A stretch of 6,337 nt of DNA from an uncultured Actinomycetes bacterium (lineage in GTDB: Bacteria > Actinomycetota > Actinomycetes > Nanopelagicales > Nanopelagicaceae). Each line of letters begins with the position of its first letter. Position 1 is the first letter of the stretch. Location of the stretch: positions 1-6,337 of the forward strand of contig CAIKID010000208.1 in the NCBI GenBank assembly GCA_903827345.1, written 5' to 3'. This document shows, piece after piece, positions 1-6,337 of this stretch. Under the pieces are notes generated by a model, which ran no database searches, was not told where the DNA came from, and saw only the letters and a program-made list of their open reading frames with translations. The position numbers and the translations under genes were made by a program.

Positions 1-45
1 TGTCCGGTAGTAATCATTAAATAGTAGTTAACGCCAACCCCGCTC
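1..45. other. Short AT-rich window edge upstream of the first gene
   Basis: These bases carry stop codons in all three forward frames (for example TAG at 22-24 and 25-27, TAA at 18-20). One forward frame is open from the window edge to the TAG at 22-24 (seven codons). It could be the tail of an upstream gene, but that is too short to judge. No Shine-Dalgarno sequence precedes the ATG at 46. No hexamer of the TAnnnT type sits at the 6-nt distance seen for the other two starts in this window, so the promoter of the first gene is not identified. Confidence 0.4.
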
Positions 46-609
46 ATGGGCCATTACTACATCCTCGCCTTGCTGGTTTTCTCTCTGAATCTGCTGCCTG
101 CTTTTGCCCCACCGACGATGGCTGTCTTGATATTTTATAAACTGAATACCGGTCTCGATACCGCAGCAATTATTGCGGTTGGAGTTCTTGCATCTGCTTC
201 AGGGCGTTTTGTTCTTGCTCTCGGCACCAGAGCTTTGCGACCGAAATTGAAGAAGAAGTATGTGGAAAATTTGGAACGAATAGGTGAAGTAGTCCATCGC
301 AATAGCAAAAGTATCATTCTCTATTTTCTATTCTTTCTCATCTCTCCATTACCTTCAGCGCAGATCTTCGAAGCCGCAGCTCTCATGAATGCCCGCTTGG
401 TGCCCATAACTATCGCTTTCCTGATTGGCCGCTCGATTAGTTATACGGTTTATGTGGCAGGTGCGGCAACCTTAAAACAACATGCCATGAGCAGCGTTTT
501 ACTTGACTCGCTAAAATCTCCGTGGGGAATTGCCATTCAAGTAATTGCGCTGGGATGTCTCTATCTCCTGCTTAAAGTGGACTGGGCTAAGCGACTGCCT
601 CGTCAATAG
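46..609 (+). CDS. Small multi-pass membrane protein, VTT/DedA-like
   Basis: This is a 187-residue integral membrane protein of unknown precise role. Hydrophobic segments lie at about residues 5-31, 40-60, 89-112, 117-142 and 158-177. A basic loop with the run KLKKKY lies near 67-72, probably cytoplasmic. The first segment contains LLPAFAPPT (17-24), a proline-rich break in a membrane helix. The third contains SPLPSAQIFEAAAL (100-113), which looks like a helix-breaking or re-entrant element. The pattern of an N-terminal helix with a Pro break, a small-residue helix ending in SGRFVLALG, a charged loop and a second Pro-containing helical hairpin recalls the VTT (SNARE-associated/DedA) membrane family. 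Known members of that family act in lipid scrambling or flippase activity, or in membrane homeostasis. The assignment is pattern-based, without alignment, and a separate uncharacterised family is possible. The ATG at 46 is the first start after an in-frame TAG at 25-27 and has no Shine-Dalgarno sequence. The 3' end overlaps the convergent MFS gene by 23 bp. Confidence 0.8.
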   Translation: MGHYYILALLVFSLNLLPAFAPPTMAVLIFYKLNTGLDTAAIIAVGVLASASGRFVLALGTRALRPKLKKKYVENLERIGEVVHRNSKSIILYFLFFLISPLPSAQIFEAAALMNARLVPITIAFLIGRSISYTVYVAGAATLKQHAMSSVLLDSLKSPWGIAIQVIALGCLYLLLKVDWAKRLPRQ

Positions 610-1792
610 AAGCAATTACTCGTGATTGATAACCAGTGAAGATAAGTAATAGGACAGAAATATAGAGCGCGATCGGCAAAGAGGTGAGTTGCGATACACC
701 GCCCGTGAGCGTTGGCCCGATGAAGTAAGCAGCAAGCCCAATGATATTGACGCGGGCCAGTGCGACCGATGGTGCGACTCCTGGCACTCGAGCTGCAGCA
801 TTCATGAAGGCGGGAACCATAGGTCCGATTCCAAGTCCGGCGGCGGCAAAACCAATACAGATGATGATGGCAGCCGGAACCTTTGCATGCGCAGAGAGCG
901 GTACAGCAATTGCAATCGAAAGACCCCAGGTAATTCCCGCGAAGAATCCACCCACGCGTACGGTTCGGCGCGGTCCATATTTTGCCAACCAATGATCACC
1001 TAAGAATCGGCTTGTGATCATTGCAAGAGCAAAGGTTGCGAAGGCGATCGCATCTGCGCCTTTACCAATTCCCATATGTTCATGCAGAAGTACGCCGCCC
1101 CAATCACTGGCAGCTCCTTCAGGCAATAAACAACCAAGAAGCCCAAGCCCGATTGCCCATAGTGGGAGCGAGGTCTTGTCGAAGAAGGAGAGCTTGCCTT
1201 CGGAAGTTCCGTCCTCACCTTTGTGTTCATCTTCATTGCCGCTGAGCAAAAAGTAAATACCAGGGATGTAAAGAATGAATGCGATCACCGCAACTACTTT
1301 GAGTTCAGTCTGTGGCGAGATAACGTGAGCGAGTAATCCACCAGTTACCGTAGAAACAAAAGATCCAACGCTCCAACTGCCGTGGAAGGTAGACATCCAA
1401 CGCCGATCCAAAATCTTTTCGACGGCTACCGCTTGCGTATTTACGGTGATATCCAGCATGACATAACCAAAACCCATGATGAAGAGCGCGGTGAATAGTT
1501 GCAAAACTTGGTGTGCAGCGCCCATGAGGAATAGACCACCAGGCATAAAGAGCGCGCCGACTGCAGCGATCCGCTGAGAGCCGAAGGTGTGAGTAAGTCG
1601 ACCACCGACCTGCGATCCGATGAGCGCACCAAAGGTGCTGCCGAGCAAAATCACACCGAGCCCACCGTCGCTGAGCGCCAACTGATGCTTTATTTCGGGG
1701 ATACGCGGGACCCAAGCCATCGAGACGATGCCCATGAGAAAGAAGAGGTACCACAAGGCATTTCGGGCGTTCTTGCCGCGGCGCATAATCAC
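587..1792 (-). CDS. MFS transporter, YbjJ-like
   Basis: This is an inner-membrane major facilitator superfamily permease of about 400 residues with two six-helix halves, a full-length size for the family. Substrate unknown. Numbering is from an in-frame TTG at 1798. Visible motifs are the family-A-type loop GSQVGGRLTHTFGSQR (61-76), FHGSWSVGSF (138-147), and the second-half entrance EGAASDWGGVLL (227-238). A second loop of the motif-A kind, RFLGDHWLAKYGPRRTVRVGG, begins at 264. GPMVPAFMNAAARVPG (325-340) follows. The EGA-x-x-DW and RVPG motifs are typical of the YbjJ-like MFS group, whose members are mostly annotated only as putative exporters or permeases. A charged, acidic loop of about 20 residues (187-207) separates the halves. 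Three starts are in frame: TTG 1798, GTG 1792 and ATG 1786. GTG 1792 is preferred because a TAAGAT hexamer ends exactly 6 nt before it, consistent with a leaderless transcript. The gene is divergent from the DUF885 gene and overlaps the membrane protein gene tail to tail. Confidence 0.93.
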   Translation of the reverse strand: MIMRRGKNARNALWYLFFLMGIVSMAWVPRIPEIKHQLALSDGGLGVILLGSTFGALIGSQVGGRLTHTFGSQRIAAVGALFMPGGLFLMGAAHQVLQLFTALFIMGFGYVMLDITVNTQAVAVEKILDRRWMSTFHGSWSVGSFVSTVTGGLLAHVISPQTELKVVAVIAFILYIPGIYFLLSGNEDEHKGEDGTSEGKLSFFDKTSLPLWAIGLGLLGCLLPEGAASDWGGVLLHEHMGIGKGADAIAFATFALAMITSRFLGDHWLAKYGPRRTVRVGGFFAGITWGLSIAIAVPLSAHAKVPAAIIICIGFAAAGLGIGPMVPAFMNAAARVPGVAPSVALARVNIIGLAAYFIGPTLTGGVSQLTSLPIALYISVLLLIFTGYQSRVIASIDEAVA

Positions 1793-1798
1793 GCCCAA

Positions 1799-1828
1799 AT
1801 CTTAGGCACCTAGGGGGCTTTGTGCTTA
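1799..1828 (-). promoter_or_regulatory. Putative leaderless promoter of the MFS gene
   Basis: On the minus strand, TAAGAT (1804-1799) matches the TAnnnT consensus of a sigma70-type -10 element. Six nucleotides separate it from the GTG at 1792-1790, which would place transcription start on the start codon. The best -35 candidate at 18 bp is TAAGCA (1828-1823), matching only 3 of 6 positions of TTGACA. An AGGTG (1813-1809) lies 8 nt before the TTG at 1798 and could instead act as a weak ribosome binding site for that start. This is sequence reading only. Confidence 0.4.
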
Positions 1829-1855
1829 CTTTCTGCGGGTCATTATGCTTTCACT
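1820..1855 (+). promoter_or_regulatory. Putative leaderless promoter of the DUF885 gene
   Basis: TATGCT (1844-1849) fits a -10 hexamer and ends 6 nt before the ATG at 1856, which would make the A of the start codon the +1. An 18-bp spacer separates it from TTGTGC (1820-1825), whose TTG fits the strongest half of a -35 box. The -35 region overlaps that of the divergent MFS promoter, so the two could compete for RNA polymerase. No Shine-Dalgarno sequence precedes the ATG, which supports leaderless initiation. Confidence 0.5.
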
Positions 1856-3505
1856 ATGACAACTCACCGCTCCGAAATTTTTGCCATCTCTGACGAGTAC
1901 ATCGATACCTTGGGACGCATGAGCCCAATGAACGCGACCGCATTGGGGATCTCGGGTTATGACCACCTGCTCGATGATTTTTCAGTTGCAGCTGAGACGA
2001 AAGCTGCCGATTACCGTCGCGACGTGCTCAATCGCGTGAAGGCAATGACTCCCATTGATGATATTGACCGTATCGCTCGCGAGGTCTTGATCGAGCGTGT
2101 GGAAGCCTCACTGAAATTATTTGATTCCAAGGAGGCCTTCATCACCTACGGCCCCATCGCGAACCCAGTTGCAGGCATTCGTTCAATCTTTACCCTGATG
2201 AATACCGATACTCCGGAAGCTATCGCAAATGTGGCGTCGCGTCTCAATGCAATTGGCAAGGCTTTAGATTCGTGGAAGTCGACCTTGGAAGAGATGCATA
2301 AGCAGGGCTTAGGAACTTCGCGTCGACAAGTTTTGGGAGTTTCTGAACAATTAGAAGTGCATGGCTCCGGCGGATATGCCGATATGGCCCGCTCCATTGA
2401 CTCTGAAGGAAAATACCCAGATCTACATCTTGCAGCATTGAGCGCTGAGGCGGCATGCCTTTCGATGTCCGCATGGATGAAGAACGTTCATGCACCTCGT
2501 TCACTTGATGTAGATGGAGTTGGTGCTGAGCGATACGCACCATGGGCTCGATACTTTACGGGTGCAGAATTGGATCTGCGCGCTACCTACGAATGGGCAG
2601 TCGAGGATCTCAATCAAATCAATGCTCGTATGTACAGAGCTGCAGACAAGTTGGGTCTATCTGGCAAAAGTCTTAAAGAGGTTGCAGAATATTGTGAAGA
2701 TGCCGAACTGCATCGCATCGACGGCGAAGAGAACCTACTTGCCAAACTCATCGAATTCACGGAGCAAGCAGTAGCGAAGTTGGATGGTGTCTATTTCGAC
2801 ATTGATCCTCGCATCAAATTCTGTGACGCGCGAATTGCACCGGAAGGATCAGCCGCAGCACCTTATTACATGCCGCCAAGTGAGGATCTCTCTCGTCCTG
2901 GAACAACGTGGTACCCAACTCTGGGGCACACTCGATTTAACTTCTGGCATATCGCTTCAACCTGGTATCACGAAGCGGTTCCCGGCCACCATTTGCAATG
3001 TGCCACTGCAACGATTGAAAGCGACCGCCTCACCCGCTTCCAACGTACAGACGCATGGATCAGCGGATACGGCGAAGGATGGGCGCTCTATGCAGAGCGT
3101 TTCATGGATGAGCTAGGGGCCTTTGAAGATCCGGCCTACGAACTCGGATATTTATCGGGCCAAGCAATGCGCGCCGCCCGTATTATCGTGGATATCGGAA
3201 TGCACTGCGGATATGAAGATTTCGATGGCAAGTTATGGAACGCAGACTCTGCCTTTGACTTGATGGTGAATCGCGCTCTTCTCGCTCCAGATTTTGCAAA
3301 ATCAGAGATCGATCGTTATCTGGGCTGGCCGGGCCAAGCAATTTCCTACAAGGTGGGAGAGCGCGTTTGGGTTCGTGCTCGCGAAGATGCTAAGAAGCGT
3401 CTGGGAGATAAGTTTGATATTAAGGCCTGGCACAACTACGCGCTCAAGATCGGCCCTATGGGACTCGATCCATTTGAACGCGAGATGGCTACTTACAAAG
3501 GTTAA
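1856..3505 (+). CDS. DUF885 family putative zinc metallopeptidase
   Basis: This is a 549-residue, largely helical protein of the DUF885 family, which is often annotated as a putative metallopeptidase or carboxypeptidase-like protein. The key motif is HEAVPGHHLQ at residues 372-381: His372, Glu373 and His378 or His379 form an HExxxGH-type variant of a zinc-binding helix. It is followed by GEGWALYAE (406-414), where Glu407 is a likely third metal ligand. The N-terminus, with EYIDTLGRMSP and TALGISGYD, matches the usual opening of actinobacterial members, and the C-terminal IGPMGLDPFE is also family-like. No signal peptide or membrane segment is visible, so a cytoplasmic location is likely. That would suit hydrolysis of imported or internal peptides, but no substrate can be read from the sequence. 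ATG 1856 is chosen over an in-frame TTG at 1820. The extension would add 12 residues (MCLLSAGHYAFT) without a usable ribosome binding site, and its codons coincide with the promoter. The stop abuts the stop of the convergent putA. Confidence 0.93.
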   Translation: MTTHRSEIFAISDEYIDTLGRMSPMNATALGISGYDHLLDDFSVAAETKAADYRRDVLNRVKAMTPIDDIDRIAREVLIERVEASLKLFDSKEAFITYGPIANPVAGIRSIFTLMNTDTPEAIANVASRLNAIGKALDSWKSTLEEMHKQGLGTSRRQVLGVSEQLEVHGSGGYADMARSIDSEGKYPDLHLAALSAEAACLSMSAWMKNVHAPRSLDVDGVGAERYAPWARYFTGAELDLRATYEWAVEDLNQINARMYRAADKLGLSGKSLKEVAEYCEDAELHRIDGEENLLAKLIEFTEQAVAKLDGVYFDIDPRIKFCDARIAPEGSAAAPYYMPPSEDLSRPGTTWYPTLGHTRFNFWHIASTWYHEAVPGHHLQCATATIESDRLTRFQRTDAWISGYGEGWALYAERFMDELGAFEDPAYELGYLSGQAMRAARIIVDIGMHCGYEDFDGKLWNADSAFDLMVNRALLAPDFAKSEIDRYLGWPGQAISYKVGERVWVRAREDAKKRLGDKFDIKAWHNYALKIGPMGLDPFEREMATYKG

Positions 3506-6337
3506 TTATTTAAGGCCGGGGCAGATCGGCTTAGGGCCACCGTTAGTGTTTCCATAGCGGTGGTTTGTAATACTGACGCTTTGCTCCAATAACCAACGTG
3601 GCACTTCAATATCTCCTCGTTGTGCAATGGGGCGGGTATCCAGAGTGATTCCTTTTGCCAGCAGTGCGGCGCGCGGTGGAACTTCATGCGACAACCAACG
3701 CACCTTTCCAGTGGCACGCGCAACTAAATCCTCGACCGATTCCTCTTTGCTACTGCTAAATTCAACGCCAGCTCCGGTGAGATCCGAGATATATTTTGCA
3801 AAAGCTGTCTCATCGCGAGAGGTCTCGTGATCGAAGCGCACGATAATGGGAGATAGCGGCCTGCGGTAGCGATGGTAGTTGCGCTCCACATCCAACTCGC
3901 TGTAATCAATTGCCTGCGTTCCGATCTCTTTCCACCACTTTGCAGCACTGCGTTTGGCGAGATCCAAGTGTTGGATAGGTGCCCAGTTGCGCAGCGTATT
4001 TACATAATGCCGCCCGCCCGCTTTTGCAGTTGAACCGACGCTGCTGCGCTTCCATCCGCCAAATGGTTGGCGATTTACAACTGCTCCGGTTATTCCACGA
4101 TTGATATAAAGATTTCCTGCTTCGACGTTATCCATCCAATAGGCGAGTTCCATGGGATCGAGCGAATGAATCCCGGCGGTGAGCCCAAAATCTGTGGCGT
4201 TCTGCCATTGCACCGCTGTCTTGAGATTTGGAGCAACCATAAGTGCCAGAACCGGACCGAACCATTCGTTGCGATGACTCCATGATCCAGGCTGAACGCC
4301 GACCTTGATTCCAGGGCGCCATAAGTGTCCGTTGTGATCGAGCTGCACTGGCTCGACCAGCCAGCTCTCACCGTCATCGAGTTGATGCAAAGCCCGAGAG
4401 AGGTTGCCCTCTGGAGGTCGAATTATCGGTCCAACCGCAGTCCCAAAGTGGTATCCGGCTCCTACTTGGAGGCTAGAAACGTCGTCGACCAGCTGACGTT
4501 TAAATGCGGGATCCTTATAAATGCTTTCGATAATGATTCCGAGGCTAGCGGCAGAGCACTTTTGCCCGGCATGACCAAAGGCCGATTGCACTAAATCTTT
4601 TACTGCGGCATCAATATCTGCGCAGGCCGTAATAACGAGGGCATTCTTACCGCTCGTCTCTGCGAGCAGGTTCACTTCGTTGCGCCATTGCACGAACATG
4701 TTGGCGGTATCAAAAGCCCCCGTCAGAATCAGCGCCTTGATCGCAGGATGCGTGACTAAATACTGCCCATTTTCATCATCGAGGCTGGGCAAGAATTGCA
4801 AAGCATCATCGGGGATACCGGCCTCCCACAATTGCTGCGCTAGCTCCCACGCAGTGGCAACAGTCTCTGGTGCGGGTTTGAAGAGCACCGGATTGCCGGC
4901 AGCAAGTGCAGCAAATAAACCACCAGCAGGAATTGCGTAAGGAAAGTTCCAGGGCGGTATAACCAGGACAGGACCAATCGGCGTGCTCTTCTCATCATCA
5001 ATGGATGCGGCGTAGAACCGAGCGAAGTCAATCGCTTCACTTATTTCGGGATCGGCTTCTGCGACCGTCTTGCCTGCGTCGCGTGTCATAACAGCGATGC
5101 TCTCTGTCCGCTTGGTCGACATGTGAGCAGCAACGTGCTCCAAAATTGTTTTTCGCTCGGCGGCGCTCTTGTCACCCCACGATGAAGATTCGGCAACAGC
5201 GATTGCCTGGTCAACATGTTCCGTATTGATAACCGAGTAGGAATACCACTGATCCCCTTCGGCACTGGGATCGCTGCCAACACCCTGATCTTTTGTAGCA
5301 ATAGCTTTTCCATTAATAACGATCGGAATAATCGCTCCATTATTGCTACGTGTTGCCGCAATTGCCTTTGTCACCTCGCGAATAAAACTAGTTCGCGTTG
5401 GATCTCCCGATGGCTCGTTGAAAAATCCAGATCCGCGTTCCGGCTTGATCAGATGTCGCCTGGAAGAGGTGGAAATTGTGTGTCGTTCCTGCACTGAATT
5501 TTCAAATCGTGTTTTTTGATCTGTGAATTTTGCCGCGCTCTTTCCGATGTCAAAGGCTGCCTTTAAGTAATTTTCATCAGAGGTATTTTCATCCAAACGC
5601 CGTACCAGATAGGCAACAGCGGAGGCAAAATCATCAGCCCGCGTGACTGGCGCGTAGAGCAATACTTGGTGGCCCGATTGGGTAACGGCAAGTGCTTCTG
5701 CATTGGCCATACCTTCGAGCATTTCAATATCGAGTTGCTTGAGTACATGGCGTTTGCGTGCAACCTCGATAGCCCAGGTGAGGTGGAATAAGTTGTGGCT
5801 GGCAATGCCGATCCGAACCGCATCAGCAATTTCGGGGCGAAGGGCGGTATCGATTAAACGGGAATAGCTGGCATCTACATCTGCCTTGGTGGGATACGGC
5901 GCTGCAGTCCAGCCGTTGAACTCTGCTTCGGCGCGCTCCATCGCAAGGTTTGCGCCTTTTACCAGACGAATTTTTATAGTTCCGCCCGATTTAACATGGC
6001 GCTCTTTCGCCCAAGTGACTAAATCATAAAAGGCGGCGTGCGATTCTGGTAGATATGCCTGTAGCACAATCCCAGCAGTAAAATGAGAAAATTCTTTCTC
6101 GGATAGAACGCGCTTAAATGCATCTACGGTAAGTGCTAAATCGCGGTACTCCTCCATATCAAGATTAATAAATGTTTTGTTCTCTTGCGATGCGCGATAA
6201 AGAATACGTAATCGATCGCAGACCTTCTCTAATGAACCGGCGTGATCGATGGTTATCATCTGTGCGACCACAGCAGATAGTTTGACCGAGATGTAATCAA
6301 CATCTGGTCGGGCGATCATTTCCAGAATCTGTTTGAA
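3506..6337 (-). CDS. putA: Bifunctional proline dehydrogenase / L-glutamate gamma-semialdehyde dehydrogenase, N-terminus cut by window
   Basis: The enzyme oxidises proline to P5C with FAD, then glutamate semialdehyde to glutamate with NAD+, channelling the intermediate. The 943 visible residues are open to the window edge, so the ATG at 6319 is internal (FKQILE precedes it). Numbering from that ATG: the proline dehydrogenase barrel occupies about 1-255, with SVKLSA (11-16), INLDMEE (51-57), RLVKGANL (118-125), ASHN (173-176) and YLVRRLDEN (237-245), whose paired arginines bind the proline carboxylate. The aldehyde dehydrogenase domain spans about 325-780, with PPWNFP (455-460; Asn458), Lys481, AETSGKNA (553-560; Glu554), catalytic Cys588 in GQKCSAAS, EWFGPV (685-690) and GNLYINRGITGAVV (735-748). 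A C-terminal domain follows (about 780-937) with NYHRYRRPLSP and EQSVSITNHRYGN near the end. All catalytic residues checked are intact. Roughly 200 residues are probably missing, judged from about 1150-residue actinobacterial homologues. Any N-terminal DNA-binding domain cannot be assessed. The family is well recognised, so confidence is high. Confidence 0.97.
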   Translation of the reverse strand, partial: FKQILEMIARPDVDYISVKLSAVVAQMITIDHAGSLEKVCDRLRILYRASQENKTFINLDMEEYRDLALTVDAFKRVLSEKEFSHFTAGIVLQAYLPESHAAFYDLVTWAKERHVKSGGTIKIRLVKGANLAMERAEAEFNGWTAAPYPTKADVDASYSRLIDTALRPEIADAVRIGIASHNLFHLTWAIEVARKRHVLKQLDIEMLEGMANAEALAVTQSGHQVLLYAPVTRADDFASAVAYLVRRLDENTSDENYLKAAFDIGKSAAKFTDQKTRFENSVQERHTISTSSRRHLIKPERGSGFFNEPSGDPTRTSFIREVTKAIAATRSNNGAIIPIVINGKAIATKDQGVGSDPSAEGDQWYSYSVINTEHVDQAIAVAESSSWGDKSAAERKTILEHVAAHMSTKRTESIAVMTRDAGKTVAEADPEISEAIDFARFYAASIDDEKSTPIGPVLVIPPWNFPYAIPAGGLFAALAAGNPVLFKPAPETVATAWELAQQLWEAGIPDDALQFLPSLDDENGQYLVTHPAIKALILTGAFDTANMFVQWRNEVNLLAETSGKNALVITACADIDAAVKDLVQSAFGHAGQKCSAASLGIIIESIYKDPAFKRQLVDDVSSLQVGAGYHFGTAVGPIIRPPEGNLSRALHQLDDGESWLVEPVQLDHNGHLWRPGIKVGVQPGSWSHRNEWFGPVLALMVAPNLKTAVQWQNATDFGLTAGIHSLDPMELAYWMDNVEAGNLYINRGITGAVVNRQPFGGWKRSSVGSTAKAGGRHYVNTLRNWAPIQHLDLAKRSAAKWWKEIGTQAIDYSELDVERNYHRYRRPLSPIIVRFDHETSRDETAFAKYISDLTGAGVEFSSSKEESVEDLVARATGKVRWLSHEVPPRAALLAKGITLDTRPIAQRGDIEVPRWLLEQSVSITNHRYGNTNGGPKPICPGLK

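Noticed and set aside
1..26. Divergent minus-strand gene starting at the ATG at 17 with a -10-like TACTAT (26-21)
   Set aside because: Only five codons are visible, and the 3-nt gap between the hexamer and the ATG does not fit the 6-nt leaderless geometry seen elsewhere in the window.
613..628. Small inverted repeat CAATTA-CTCG-TGATTG just after the membrane protein stop
   Set aside because: It is a weak, AT-rich 6-bp stem with a wobble pair and no T tract, and it lies within the MFS coding sequence. It is likely chance.
689..1256. Several open frames on both strands inside the MFS gene
   Set aside because: They are shadows of the transporter frame. Their translations are low-complexity or rich in Arg, Ser, Cys and Pro with no recognisable domain, while the MFS frame has clear motifs throughout.
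1820..1855. N-terminal extension of the DUF885 protein from TTG 1820
   Set aside because: The purine run AGGGGG (1812-1817) is only 2 nt from the TTG, too close to act as a ribosome binding site. The added residues do not look like the start of a DUF885 protein, and the stretch reads well as a -35/-10 promoter for ATG 1856.
3513..3532. Possible terminator hairpin for putA (stem AGGCCG / CGGCTT, 8-nt loop)
   Set aside because: The stem is only about 6 bp including a G-U pair, lies inside the last codons of putA, and is followed on the minus strand by mixed A/T bases rather than a U tract.
4680..5497. Forward-strand open frames antisense to putA
   Set aside because: PutA motifs are continuous on the minus strand across this region, and the forward translations show no family signature or start signal.

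Overview
The window looks like an ordinary, densely packed chromosomal segment of an actinobacterium with intermediate GC content (about half G+C by eye, lower than most Actinobacteria). The taxonomic guess is inference. It rests on three things: the bifunctional proline-catabolic enzyme has the actinobacterial style of sequence, the DUF885 metalloprotein resembles actinobacterial members in layout, and genes start without Shine-Dalgarno sequences, with -10-like hexamers placed for leaderless transcription. A small-genome freshwater or soil lineage would fit, but the window cannot settle that.

Layout from left to right: (1) 1-45, a short AT-rich edge with nothing clearly assignable. (2) 46-609 (+), a 187-residue multi-pass membrane protein that resembles VTT/DedA-like proteins. 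(3) 587-1792 (-), an MFS transporter of the YbjJ-like type, whose 3' end overlaps the membrane protein gene by 23 bp tail to tail. (4) 1793-1855, a compact divergent promoter region. (5) 1856-3505 (+), a cytoplasmic DUF885 putative zinc peptidase. (6) 3506-6337 (-), a bifunctional proline dehydrogenase / L-glutamate-gamma-semialdehyde dehydrogenase (PutA) whose N-terminal part lies outside the window. Its stop codon touches the stop codon of the DUF885 gene with no base between them.

The genes alternate in strand, so there is no operon in the window and no direct evidence that they work together. PutA oxidises proline to glutamate and the DUF885 protein may release amino acids or hydrolyse peptides, so a shared role in amino acid scavenging is conceivable but remains inference. 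I see no RNA genes, mobile elements, CRISPR arrays or obvious repeats, and no stretch over 300 bp without a gene. No previously undescribed system stands out. The most useful observations are the paired leaderless promoter geometry at 1793-1855, the extreme tail-to-tail packing, and two protein families whose biochemical roles are poorly defined.
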